The notes under the pieces were generated by a model that saw nothing but the letters and a program-made list of their open reading frames with translations, had not been told where the DNA came from and did no database searches. A program made the position numbers and the translations under genes. Positions 1 to 8,204 of a stretch of DNA of 64,000 nt are shown here, one piece after another (position 1 is the stretch's first letter; the number at the start of each line of letters is the position of its first letter). Source of the stretch: Arhodomonas sp052060015 (GTDB lineage Bacteria > Pseudomonadota > Gammaproteobacteria > Nitrococcales > Nitrococcaceae); the NCBI RefSeq assembly GCF_052060015.1, contig NZ_JBPODZ010000004.1:225456-289455 (forward strand), written 5' to 3'.

Positions 1-770
1 TGGATCTCCGGGATGGTGTCCTCATTGAGCACGGCACCGAGCGCGCAGGGGGCGAAGACCTCCACCGGCGCGGCGTGGATGGCGTCGACGCCCACCACCT
101 CGGCATTGAATTCGGCGCTTGCCCGGCGTACGGCGTCCTCCTGGATGTCGCTCACCCAGAGCTCCGCGCCGGCTTCGTGGAGCAGGGCCGCGAGGTGGTG
201 GCCGACATGGCCGAGACCCTGGATCCCGACCCGGAGCCCGTGGAGGTCGGCACGCCCCAGGGCCTCGCGGGCACAGGCCTGCATGCCCACGAACACCCCC
301 CGGGCCGTAGCCGGCGAGGGGTCGCCGCTATGCACTTCCCCGTTTTCGTCGCGCTTGTCGGCGATGCCTACCACATGGTCGGTTTCCTCCGCCATGGCCC
401 GAAGATCGTCGACCCCGGTGCCGGAATCCTCCGCGGTGACATAGCGCCCGCCGAGGCTCTCGACGAACCGGCCCATCGCCCGTAGCAATGCGGGGGATTT
501 CCCCCTATGGGGATCGGCGATCACCACCGCCTTACCGCCGCCGAGGGGCAGCCCGGCCATGGCGGACTTGTAGGTCATTCCTCGGGAGAGCCGAAGCACG
601 TCGGTGAGGGCCTCGCCGCTATCCGCGTACGGGTAGATGCGGCAGCCACCGAGCGCCGACCCCAGGCGCGTGTCGTGAATGGCGATGATGGCGCGCAGCC
701 CCGATGCCTCTTCGTAGCCGAAGACCACCCGTTCGTGGCCACGGAACTCGGGATGCTCGAATGTGCTCAT
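1..770 (-). CDS. Leucine dehydrogenase-like Glu/Leu/Phe/Val dehydrogenase (partial, C-terminus off window)
   Basis: NAD-dependent oxidative deamination of a branched-chain or related amino acid to the 2-oxo acid. The first 256 codons are present and the reading frame runs off the left edge; the family is usually about 350 residues. Seen: start ATG at 768-770 behind a GAGGAGG Shine-Dalgarno, the dimerisation/substrate domain with the glycine-rich segment LPLGGGKAVV carrying the catalytic lysine, then the Rossmann motif GLRVGIQGLGHVGHHLA. It is divergent from an RpiR regulator and near a TAXI TRAP importer, which suggests amino-acid uptake and catabolism (inference). Exact substrate preference among Leu, Val, Phe and Glu cannot be read from the sequence. 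Confidence 0.88.
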   Translation of the reverse strand, partial: MSTFEHPEFRGHERVVFGYEEASGLRAIIAIHDTRLGSALGGCRIYPYADSGEALTDVLRLSRGMTYKSAMAGLPLGGGKAVVIADPHRGKSPALLRAMGRFVESLGGRYVTAEDSGTGVDDLRAMAEETDHVVGIADKRDENGEVHSGDPSPATARGVFVGMQACAREALGRADLHGLRVGIQGLGHVGHHLAALLHEAGAELWVSDIQEDAVRRASAEFNAEVVGVDAIHAAPVEVFAPCALGAVLNEDTIPEI

Positions 771-964
771 GGCGAGTCCTCCTCACATCACTGGCAATCC
801 CGCCTTTTGAGCGGCCTGCCCCTGCATCAGTGTATCCCCGCCCCGTGGCGGTTGTCTCGACGGAACGCCTCCCTCACGGCGCGTTGGATATTTGCGCGGA
901 AGGGACGGTTCCGCAAGCATGGCTTGCGTCCTCCCGGCGGGCTGTTATCCTCGCCGGAAACGAA

Positions 965-1900
965 ATGATGACGAGGGGAGCGCAGGCATCCGTGGAGAAC
1001 GCCGTGGGGCGGCATCCGCCCGCGAATCTCGAGGAGCTCCGGGAGCTCCTCGCCGAGATCCAGGCCGGTCGGCCCGGCTACCGGCTCGGCCGCCGGGCGG
1101 TATCGGTGCTCGCCGATATGGTCGCCGCCCCGCGCCAGGCTGCGGTATACAGCATCACGGAGCTCGCGGACGCCTTTGCCGTCCACCCCTCGACGTTGAC
1201 CCGTCTGGCCAAGGCGCTCGGCTATCGCGGATTCGCGGAGCTGCAGGCCGTCTTCCGTCGCCACGTGGCCCAGACCGGCCATTTCTACAGCGGCCAGGTC
1301 TCGCGGCTGCGGGATGTCAGCGGCCGGCAGCACCAGTCCCTCGACTTGTTGTCCCGTATCGCCCGGGAGGAACGCGGCAATGTCCAGGGCATGCTCAACA
1401 ACCTGGACGTCGCCAGCCTCGAGGGGGCGGTGGCGCTGATGGTGGCGGCGCCGCGGGTGCGGGTGCTCGGCCTGCGCCAGTCCCATCCGCTGGCGAGTTT
1501 CTTTTCCTACGCCCTCGGCATGCTGCGCGGGGATGTCACGACCTTCGACGCCGAGCATGGCCTCGCCCACGGCCTCGCGCAGATGAGCGGCGAGGACCTG
1601 CTGGTGGCCATAGGTTTCGCCCCGTATACCCGGGCCACGGTGACCGCCGCCGAGCTGGCGCGCCGGGAGGGCATGGCTGTGATTACCGTCACCGACAGCT
1701 ATGCTTCCCCACTGGCGGCCCAGGCGCGACATGCGTTCGTGGCTCCGGCGGGGGGGCTGTTTTTCAGCAACAGCATGGGCTCGGCCCTGGTCCTCATCGA
1801 GGGCCTGCTCGCCTTGGTGGCGCGGGCGCTGGGGGATGACGCGCTCACCGCCCTCGAGCGGCGTGAGCAACTCATTAGGGCGCTGGATGTCGAGCTCTGA
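965..1900 (+). CDS. RpiR/MurR-family transcriptional regulator (HTH + SIS)
   Basis: DNA-binding regulator of the RpiR family, about 311 residues. An N-terminal helix-turn-helix (ITELADAFAVHPSTLTRLAKALG) is followed by a SIS phosphosugar-type domain over roughly residues 130-270. The frame is open further upstream, but homology begins near 965. A GTG at 992, preceded by GAGGGGAG at 973-980, is an equally good start and would remove nine residues. It sits between a divergent amino-acid dehydrogenase and the downstream TAXI TRAP system, so it probably controls one or both; the effector is unknown. No convincing operator was recognised in the 194-bp divergent spacer 771-964. Confidence 0.85.
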   Translation: MMTRGAQASVENAVGRHPPANLEELRELLAEIQAGRPGYRLGRRAVSVLADMVAAPRQAAVYSITELADAFAVHPSTLTRLAKALGYRGFAELQAVFRRHVAQTGHFYSGQVSRLRDVSGRQHQSLDLLSRIAREERGNVQGMLNNLDVASLEGAVALMVAAPRVRVLGLRQSHPLASFFSYALGMLRGDVTTFDAEHGLAHGLAQMSGEDLLVAIGFAPYTRATVTAAELARREGMAVITVTDSYASPLAAQARHAFVAPAGGLFFSNSMGSALVLIEGLLALVARALGDDALTALERREQLIRALDVEL

Positions 1901-2028
1901 CGGCGGCGAGCGCGGGTGGTGCGCCCGGCTCGTTGCGCCATAATTTGGTCACGGCTCCATGGGAGCAACCACAAGCGGGCGACGGATGTCGTCCGGACAA
2001 CGCCAAGCTGAGAGGGAGGAACCCAATC

Positions 2029-3006
2029 ATGCAATACAGCAGCAAGTGGCTCGCGGGTATCGTCGGCGGCGCCCTGGCGATGGGCGCGTCCATGGGTGTG
2101 AGCGCCCAGGACGAGTTCGTCACCATCGGCACCGGTGGCGTCACCGGCGTGTACTATCCGGCGGGCGGCGCGATCTGCCGTCTGGTCAACAAGGACCGTG
2201 ACGAGCACGGCGTGCGCTGCTCGGTGGAGAGCACCGGCGGCTCGGTATACAACCTCAATGCCCTACGCGGTGGCGAGCTGGACTTCGGTGTGGTGCAGTC
2301 CGACTGGCAGTACCATTCCTACAACGGCACCAGCCGCTTCGAGGAGCAGGGGCCCCACGAGGAGCTGCGGGCGGTGTTCTCGCTGCATCCCGAGCCCTTC
2401 ACCGTAGTGGCCCGCCAGGATGCCGGGATCACTGACTTCGAGGACCTCAAGGGCAAGCGCGTCAACGTCGGCAATCCCGGTTCCGGCCAGCGTGGCACCA
2501 TGGAGGTCGTCATGGAGGCCATGGGCTGGAGCATGGACGACTTCTCGCTCGCCTCGGAGCTCAAGGCCTCGGAGATGTCCTCGGCACTGTGCGACAACAA
2601 CATCGACTCCTTCGTCTACGTGGTGGGCCATCCCTCCGGTGCCATCGAGGAATCGGCGACGGCGTGTGATTCCCGGCTGGTGAACGTCGAGAACGACGCC
2701 GTGCAGGGGCTGGTGGATGACAACCCGTATTACTCCTTCGCCACCATTCCCGGTGGCATGTATCGCGGCACCGACGAGGACGTGACCACCTTCGGCGTCC
2801 GTGCCACCTTCGTGTCCAGCACGGACACCTCGGAGGATGCCGTCTACACGCTGGTCAAGGCGGTGTTCGAGAACTTCGACCAGTTCACCTCCCTGCATCC
2901 GGCCTTCCAGATCCTGGAGAAGCAGGAGATGGTGCAGGCCTCGCTCACCGCGCCGCTGCATCCCGGGGCGGAGAAGTACTACAAGGAGGCCGGGCTCCTG
3001 GAGTGA
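2029..3006 (+). CDS. TAXI-family TRAP transporter solute-binding protein
   Basis: Periplasmic substrate-binding subunit of a TRAP transporter of the TAXI type, 325 residues. Seen: start ATG with AGAGGGAGGA 9 bp upstream; a signal peptide (KWLAGIVGGALAMGASMGVSAQ, cleavage after SAQ); the mature start FVTIGTGGVTGVYYPAGG is the hallmark of TAXI proteins. Characterised TAXI proteins often bind glutamate or glutamine (family knowledge); the ligand here is not determinable. A strong hairpin separates it from the permease gene, as expected when the binding protein must outnumber the membrane component. Confidence 0.93.
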   Translation: MQYSSKWLAGIVGGALAMGASMGVSAQDEFVTIGTGGVTGVYYPAGGAICRLVNKDRDEHGVRCSVESTGGSVYNLNALRGGELDFGVVQSDWQYHSYNGTSRFEEQGPHEELRAVFSLHPEPFTVVARQDAGITDFEDLKGKRVNVGNPGSGQRGTMEVVMEAMGWSMDDFSLASELKASEMSSALCDNNIDSFVYVVGHPSGAIEESATACDSRLVNVENDAVQGLVDDNPYYSFATIPGGMYRGTDEDVTTFGVRATFVSSTDTSEDAVYTLVKAVFENFDQFTSLHPAFQILEKQEMVQASLTAPLHPGAEKYYKEAGLLE

Positions 3007-3027
3007 GGCCGATGTAAAGTCGATACG

Positions 3028-3058
3028 CGGGGGCGCCATCCGGGGTGTGGCGCCCCCG
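3028..3058 (+). terminator. Intra-operonic stem-loop between TAXI binding protein and permease
   Basis: Perfect 11-bp stem CGGGGGCGCCA / TGGCGCCCCCG with a 9-nt loop. There is no long U run, so it is more likely a 3' stabiliser or partial attenuator of the upstream cistron than a full terminator. The permease starts 36 bp after it. Confidence 0.6.
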
Positions 3059-3094
3059 TTGCCTGGGCATCGCACAGTCACGGGATAACGAGAA

Positions 3095-5722
3095 ATGACC
3101 AGCTCTGACCGGCCGGATTCCCCAGACCAAGAGGAGGGCGCGGGCGGTGCCGACGAGGTGCTGTCCACGGAAACAGGCGGGCGACGCCCCCATGGCTTCG
3201 CGGCACGGGTGCTGTTCTTTGTGCCCCTGGCATGGTCACTGTTCCAGCTCTGGTATGCCGCGCCGCTGCAGTACATCCTCGGCTTCGCGATACTCAACAG
3301 CACCGAGGCGCGCGCCATCCACTTGGCGTTCGCCATGTTCCTGGCGTTTCTGGCGTTCCCCGCCCTGAAGCGTTCCCGGCGGGACATCGTACCCGCCGCC
3401 GATTGGATCCTGGCCCTGGTCGCCGCGTTCTCTGCGGCCTATTTGTATCTCTTCTACGAACAACTCTCCCAGCGCCCGGGACTGTACAACTGGTATGACA
3501 TCAGCGTGGCGGTGGTGGGCATGATCCTGCTGCTGGAGGCCACCCGGCGGGCGCTGGGTCCGCCGCTGATGGTGGTGGCGTTGATCTTCCTCGGCTATAC
3601 CTTCCTCGGCCCGTACATGCCGGACGTGATCAGCCATGACGGGGCCAGCCTTGGCCGCGCGATGGGCCAGTACTGGCTGACCACCGAGGGCGTGTTCGGC
3701 GTCGCCCTGGGGGTGTCGACGAGCTTCGTGTTCCTGTTCGTGCTCTTCGGCGCGCTGCTCGAGCAGGCGGGTGCGGGCAACTACTTCATCAAGGTGGCCT
3801 TCGCGCTGCTCGGGCATATGCGCGGGGGGCCGGCCAAGGCCGCGGTGGTGGCCTCAGGTCTGTCGGGCATCATCTCCGGGTCCTCCATCGCCAACGTGGT
3901 GACCACCGGCACCTTCACCATCCCGCTGATGAAGCGGGTGGGCTTCTCCTCCACCAAGGCCGGTGCCGTGGAGGTCGCCGCGTCCACCAATGGTCAGCTC
4001 ACACCGCCGGTGATGGGTGCGGCGGCGTTCCTCATGGTGGAGTACGTCGGCATCCCCTATATCGACGTGGTCCGGCACGCCATCCTGCCGGCGCTGCTCG
4101 GCTACATCGGGCTCATTTACATGGTCCACCTGGAGGCGGTCAAGGCCGGTATCCGCCCCCTCCACAAGCCCGATCGCGGACCGTTGTACGCGCGCCTGGC
4201 CATGACGGCCGGCATTGTGTTTGCCATCTGCGCACTGAGCCTGCTGGTGTACTATGGCATCGGCTGGATCAAGGTGCTGGCCCCGGACGCATCGATGGCC
4301 ATCATCGGTGTGCTCATGGCGGCGTCGTACGTGGCCCTGGTGTGGCTGGCGGCACGGCAGCCCGAGCTCACCGCGGAGTTCGAGCAGGACCCGGAAACCG
4401 GCGACGTGAAGGTGCCGGAGACCGGTCCCACCGTGCGCGCGGGCCTGTATTTCCTGCTCCCCGTAGTGGTGCTCGTCTGGTGCCTGATGGTGGAGCGCTT
4501 CTCCCCGGGGCTGTCCGCGTTCTGGGCGGTGTGCTCGCTGATCCTCATCGCCCTGACCCACCGTCCCCTGGAGGCATTCTTCCGCGGCCGCGGTGGGCTC
4601 TCCGGGGAGACCCTCCGCGGGGGGCGGGAGCTGGTGCTCGGGCTGGTGGAAGGCGCCCGCAACATGATCGGTATCGGTGTGGCCACGGCCACGGCGGGTA
4701 TCGTCGTGGGCACGGTGACGCTAACCGGCATCGGGTTGGTGATGACCGAGTTCGTGGAATTCATCTCCGGTGGCAGCCTGATCCTGATCCTGCTGTTCAC
4801 CGCCGTGATCAGCCTGCTCCTGGGCATGGGCCTGCCCACCACCGCCAACTACATCGTGGTCTCCACGCTGATGGCGCCGGTGGTGGTGGAGCTCGCCGCA
4901 CAGCACGGCCTGGTGGTGCCGCTGATCGCCGTGCACCTGTTCGTGTTCTACTTCGGCATCCTCGCCGACGACACGCCCCCCGTCGGTCTCGCCGCCTTCG
5001 CCGCTTCGGCCATCTCCGGCGCAGACCCCATCCGCACCGGTGTCCAGGGTTTCACCTACGATATCCGCACGGCGATCCTGCCGTTCATGTTCATCTTCAA
5101 CACACAGATCCTGCTCATCGGCCTTACCGGCGTGGTGGACCTGGTCATTACCATCGCCTCGGCGGTGGCCGCCATGCTCCTGTTCGCCGCCGCCACCCAG
5201 GGGTTCTGGCTGACCCGGACGCGCTGGTACGAGACGGTGGCGTTGCTGCTGGTGGCCTTCAGTCTGTTCCGTCCCGGTTTCTGGTGGGACGAGATCTATC
5301 CGTCCTACCAGGAGCTCGACGGCGCCGAGCTCGTCGAGGTGGCCGAGCAGCAGCCCGCCGGGGGGCAGGTGCCTATCCATATCCAGGGCATGACCATCGA
5401 GGGCCGCGAGGTGGACAAGACCATCCTCCTGCCCCTCGGCGAGCCGGCGGAGGGCGAGGAGCGGCTGCGCAACGCCGGGCTGTTCCTGCGCGAGCAGGGC
5501 GAGGAGCTGGTGGTCGAGCGGGTGCGCTTTGGCAGCTCGGCCCGGAAGGCGGGGCTGGACATGGGCTTCCGGATCGTTTCGGTGCAGGTGGACAATGAGC
5601 GCCCCCCCAAGGAGCTGGTCTACATTCCAACCCTGGCGCTGCTGGCACTAGTGGCGTGGCTGCAGCTTCGCCGTCGGCGACGGGAGGCGGTGGCCGCTGG
5701 TGAACAGGCGCCGGCACACTGA
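3095..5722 (+). CDS. TRAP transporter fused permease (DctQ-DctM, TAXI type, DUF3394 tail)
   Basis: Inner-membrane permease of 875 residues in which the small 4-TM and large 12-TM TRAP subunits are one protein, the usual form in TAXI systems. Seen: soluble charged N-terminus (about 40 residues), many hydrophobic segments, conserved DctM motifs such as SGLSGIISGSSIANVVTTGTF and GMGLPTTANYIV, and a C-terminal DUF3394-like soluble region from about residue 735 ending in one more membrane segment. It works with the binding protein just upstream to drive Na+ or H+ coupled uptake. Confidence 0.93.
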   Translation: MTSSDRPDSPDQEEGAGGADEVLSTETGGRRPHGFAARVLFFVPLAWSLFQLWYAAPLQYILGFAILNSTEARAIHLAFAMFLAFLAFPALKRSRRDIVPAADWILALVAAFSAAYLYLFYEQLSQRPGLYNWYDISVAVVGMILLLEATRRALGPPLMVVALIFLGYTFLGPYMPDVISHDGASLGRAMGQYWLTTEGVFGVALGVSTSFVFLFVLFGALLEQAGAGNYFIKVAFALLGHMRGGPAKAAVVASGLSGIISGSSIANVVTTGTFTIPLMKRVGFSSTKAGAVEVAASTNGQLTPPVMGAAAFLMVEYVGIPYIDVVRHAILPALLGYIGLIYMVHLEAVKAGIRPLHKPDRGPLYARLAMTAGIVFAICALSLLVYYGIGWIKVLAPDASMAIIGVLMAASYVALVWLAARQPELTAEFEQDPETGDVKVPETGPTVRAGLYFLLPVVVLVWCLMVERFSPGLSAFWAVCSLILIALTHRPLEAFFRGRGGLSGETLRGGRELVLGLVEGARNMIGIGVATATAGIVVGTVTLTGIGLVMTEFVEFISGGSLILILLFTAVISLLLGMGLPTTANYIVVSTLMAPVVVELAAQHGLVVPLIAVHLFVFYFGILADDTPPVGLAAFAASAISGADPIRTGVQGFTYDIRTAILPFMFIFNTQILLIGLTGVVDLVITIASAVAAMLLFAAATQGFWLTRTRWYETVALLLVAFSLFRPGFWWDEIYPSYQELDGAELVEVAEQQPAGGQVPIHIQGMTIEGREVDKTILLPLGEPAEGEERLRNAGLFLREQGEELVVERVRFGSSARKAGLDMGFRIVSVQVDNERPPKELVYIPTLALLALVAWLQLRRRRREAVAAGEQAPAH

Positions 5723-5756
5723 CGTAATCGGCTCCGGCTGAGGGAGGAACCCCGCG

Positions 5757-6197
5757 ATGTTCCGGAAACTGCTACTACCGGTGGACCTTCAGGACAGCGG
5801 TCCCGGCGATGAGGCCGCCAGGCTGGCGGTAGGCCTCGCCCGGGCCCATGGGGCCAGCATCCATCTGCTGAGCGTCTTCCCGGGCGTCGGTCTGCCCTGG
5901 GTGTCCACATACTTCCCGGCCGACAGCCTGCATCGGGCCCGGGAAGATCTGCGCGCCCACTTGCAGCGGTGGGCAGCGGAACACATACCCGAGGAGATCC
6001 CCCACACCGCCAATATCGCAGAGGGGGCGCCCCACCGCCGCATCCTCGAGGAGATCGATCGGGTGGGGGCCGATCTCGTGGTGCTGCCGAGCCATGACGA
6101 GTCCGGCGCCGAGCGGATCCTGCTCGGCTCGGTGGCCACCAAGGTGGTGGAGCATTCCCACGTCTCGGTGCTGGTGGTGCGCCATCCGGGTGGGTAG
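5757..6197 (+). CDS. UspA-family universal stress protein (TRAP-associated)
   Basis: Cytoplasmic single-domain Usp protein, 146 residues, starting 34 bp after the TRAP permease with AGGGAGGAA upstream. Known parallel: TeaD, a UspA protein, regulates the ectoine TRAP transporter TeaABC in Halomonas. The canonical ATP-binding motif is G-x2-G-x9-G-S/T. Here the two first glycines are replaced by Pro111 and Asp114 while G124-S125 remain, so nucleotide binding may be weakened or lost. Inferred role: regulator of the adjacent TRAP transporter. Confidence 0.88.
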   Translation: MFRKLLLPVDLQDSGPGDEAARLAVGLARAHGASIHLLSVFPGVGLPWVSTYFPADSLHRAREDLRAHLQRWAAEHIPEEIPHTANIAEGAPHRRILEEIDRVGADLVVLPSHDESGAERILLGSVATKVVEHSHVSVLVVRHPGG

Positions 6198-6206
6198 GAT
6201 GGGGGC

Positions 6207-6518
6207 ATGAGTGATGCCCCGAACCTGCGTGAACGCCTCAACGCCGAGACCGGGCGGATCCGCTGGTCGGAGTTGGAGCGCCACTTCGCCCGTGGCGCCA
6301 CGGTGACGGTGGCGCCGGATCTGGACTTGGTGGAGGTGGCGGTCTGCTTCGTCGACGACGACACCGATCGGGTCCAATCGTGGCTTGAGCGCGGTGAAGT
6401 CGCGCGAACCGGGGACGACGAGGCCCGTCGCTGGTCCGCCGTCGACGCCGAGCTCTGGGCCGTGGTGGTGCCCCCCTGGGTCCTGGTGCAGGAACCGCGG
6501 CCGGCGCATCTGCATTGA
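6207..6518 (+). CDS. DUF2288 family protein
   Basis: Small soluble protein of 103 residues of the DUF2288 family. Recognised from the N-terminal pattern LRERLNAETGRIRWSELERH and the central LDLVEVAVCFVDD strand. Function unknown. It begins 9 bp after the uspA stop and probably shares its transcript; no signal peptide or membrane segment. Confidence 0.75.
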   Translation: MSDAPNLRERLNAETGRIRWSELERHFARGATVTVAPDLDLVEVAVCFVDDDTDRVQSWLERGEVARTGDDEARRWSAVDAELWAVVVPPWVLVQEPRPAHLH

Positions 6519-6613
6519 GCCCGCTGCATCGGATGGGATCATCGTCTACCCTGACGGAATCCCGGTACACTCTTGCTACCGGCACGATCCCCGGTGGGCA
6601 GTAGGGAGTATTT

Positions 6614-7090
6614 GTGGTGACCAAGGAAGCCATCAAGAAGGTCCTGGCGGAGGAGGCGTTCTTCTCGGACCTGGATCCGAAGATCCTGGATGTCCTCGCC
6701 AAGCATGCCCGTGAGCGGACGCTCGAGCGCAACGAGATCCTGTTCGGCCACGGTGACCCGGCGCAGCATTTTTATCTGTTGCGGGACGGCCGAATCGTGA
6801 TCGAGGTGCCGGCCATAGAGGGTCCGTCACTGGAGGTGCAGGAGCTGGATGCCGGGCACGTCCTGGGCTGGTCCTGGCTGATCCCGCCCTATCGCTGGAG
6901 CTTCCAGGCCCGCGCCGACGAGCCTACCCACGTGGTCGAGTTCGACGGGGAGTCCATCCGCGCCCGCTGCGACGAGGATCCGATGATGGGTTATGTGGTG
7001 CTCAAGCGCTTCGCGAGCCTGATGTCCGAGCGCCTGGATGCCGCCCGGCAGAAGATGATGGAGGAGTGGAATCCGCCGGGATTTGCCTGA
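6614..7090 (+). CDS. Lone cyclic-nucleotide-binding domain protein (CRP-like, no HTH)
   Basis: 158-residue protein. A Crp-type beta-roll occupies roughly residues 20-130 (ERNEILFGHGDPAQHFYLLRDG) followed by a helical tail. Unlike CRP/FNR regulators it has no DNA-binding domain; the C-terminus (SLMSERLDAARQKMMEEWNPPG) is a short helix. It may act as a ligand sensor through protein contacts. Start is GTG at 6614 or GTG at 6617; GGGAG at 6604-6608 favours either. The stop abuts the convergent msrA stop without a gap. Confidence 0.8.
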   Translation: MVTKEAIKKVLAEEAFFSDLDPKILDVLAKHARERTLERNEILFGHGDPAQHFYLLRDGRIVIEVPAIEGPSLEVQELDAGHVLGWSWLIPPYRWSFQARADEPTHVVEFDGESIRARCDEDPMMGYVVLKRFASLMSERLDAARQKMMEEWNPPGFA

Positions 7091-7657
7091 TTACTCCGCC
7101 GGCGGATTCTTGAGGCGCTCCGAGAAACGGCGGCGGAACGCCGCCAGCTTGGGCGCGATCACCACCTGGCAGTAGCCTTGCCCGGGATTACGGGCGAAGT
7201 AGTCGTGATGATAGGGCTCCGCGGGGTGGAATGCCCCCAAGGGGGCGACCTCGGTAACAATGGGGGCGTCGAAGACCCCTTCGCGCTCCAGTTCGTCGAT
7301 GACCGCCCTTGCCTGTCGCTGCTGTTCGTCGTCCTCATAGAGGATGATGGAGCGGTACTGTGGCCCTATGTCGTGGCCCTGGCGGTTCGGGGTGGTCGGA
7401 TCGTGGACGCTGAAGAACACCCGCAGCAGATCGGCATACTCGATCACGGCAGGGTCATAGTCGATCCGTACCACCTCGGCGTGGCCGGTGCGCCCGGTAC
7501 ACACCTCCCGGTAGGTGGGCCCCGGATGGTGGCCCCCGGCGTAGCCGGGCGTCACCGCGCGGACGCCGGCGAGCTCCGCGAACACCGCCTCCAGGCACCA
7601 GAAGCAGCCGCCGCCGAGGGTGGCCTGTGGTTCGGTTTCCGGGTCAGCTGCCATCAT
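7091..7657 (-). CDS. msrA: Peptide-methionine (S)-S-oxide reductase MsrA
   Basis: Reduces methionine-S-sulfoxide in proteins and free methionine, using thioredoxin. 188 residues, full family length. Seen: catalytic motif GGCFWCLEAVF with the nucleophilic Cys18, and the conserved YREVCTGRTGHAEVV and GYC segments; Cys in CTG and near the C-terminus may act as resolving cysteines. The gene overlaps the upstream LOV photoreceptor gene by 14 bp, so the two are likely translationally coupled. Start is ATG at 7657, or the next codon, also ATG. Confidence 0.96.
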   Translation of the reverse strand: MMAADPETEPQATLGGGCFWCLEAVFAELAGVRAVTPGYAGGHHPGPTYREVCTGRTGHAEVVRIDYDPAVIEYADLLRVFFSVHDPTTPNRQGHDIGPQYRSIILYEDDEQQRQARAVIDELEREGVFDAPIVTEVAPLGAFHPAEPYHHDYFARNPGQGYCQVVIAPKLAAFRRRFSERLKNPPAE

Positions 7658-8093
7658 GGCCCCCCTCGTCAGCCAGGCGTCCGCCGAGCCGCCGGATCTC
7701 CTGTTCCGCCTCCACCCGAGCGGTTACGTCCTTCTGGATGCCAATGTAATAGGTCAGGCGATCCTCGTCGTTGAACACCGGGGTAATGGAGAGCTCGTTC
7801 CAGAACAGTGAGCCGTCCTTGCGGTAGTTGCGCAGCGTGACCCGGCAGGGCTCGTTGGCCTTCAGCGCGGCGCGAATCCGGCTTATGCCCGGCTGATCAC
7901 GGTCGTTTCCCTGCAGGAAGCGGCAGTCCTGGTAGAGGATCTCGTCGCGGGTATAGCCGGTGAGCCGCTCGAAGGCGGCGTTGGCGTAGATCAGGATGTG
8001 ATCGTCGCCCTCCTGCTCGGCCACCACGATGCCGTCATTGGCGGCATCCAGCAGACGCTGGAGCAGGGCAGGGTCAAGGTGTTCCACGTCCAT
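7644..8093 (-). CDS. Short LOV-domain blue-light photoreceptor (PpSB1-LOV-like)
   Basis: 149-residue single LOV/PAS protein with short flanking helices and no effector domain. Seen: the flavin-adduct motif YQDCRFLQG with the photoactive Cys57, the FMN-contact segment LRNYRKDGSLFWNELSITPV, and a C-terminal helical cap after GIQKDVTARVEAE. The pattern closely resembles the short LOV protein PpSB1-LOV of Pseudomonas putida as I recall it. A longer upstream reading frame exists, but ATG at 8091-8093 with AGGGGA upstream fits the family. Known short LOV proteins form covalent FMN-cysteinyl adducts in blue light; the output is unknown. Coupling to msrA suggests a photo-oxidative stress role. Confidence 0.92.
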   Translation of the reverse strand: MDVEHLDPALLQRLLDAANDGIVVAEQEGDDHILIYANAAFERLTGYTRDEILYQDCRFLQGNDRDQPGISRIRAALKANEPCRVTLRNYRKDGSLFWNELSITPVFNDEDRLTYYIGIQKDVTARVEAEQEIRRLGGRLADEGGHDGS

Positions 8094-8160
8094 CGCAGAT
8101 GAGGTCCCCTGTTGACCGGATCTCCAGCTTAGGGACCACCGGGACGCGTCGCAAGCACAG

Positions 8161-8191
8161 GCCACCCCGCCGGCGGTACCGGCGGGGTGGC
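8161..8191 (-). terminator. Strong hairpin after ompW
   Basis: Perfect 13-bp stem GCCACCCCGCCGG / CCGGCGGGGTGGC with a 5-nt loop, 14 bp past the ompW stop and before the LOV gene. No U tract follows on the minus strand, so it could be a weak or factor-assisted terminator or an mRNA 3' stabiliser. Confidence 0.6.
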
Positions 8192-8204
8192 AGATGGGTC
8201 GACC

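Noticed and set aside
704..964. Upstream extension of the RpiR reading frame
   Set aside because: Overlaps the divergent dehydrogenase gene and shows no homology; starts at 965 or 992 fit the family.
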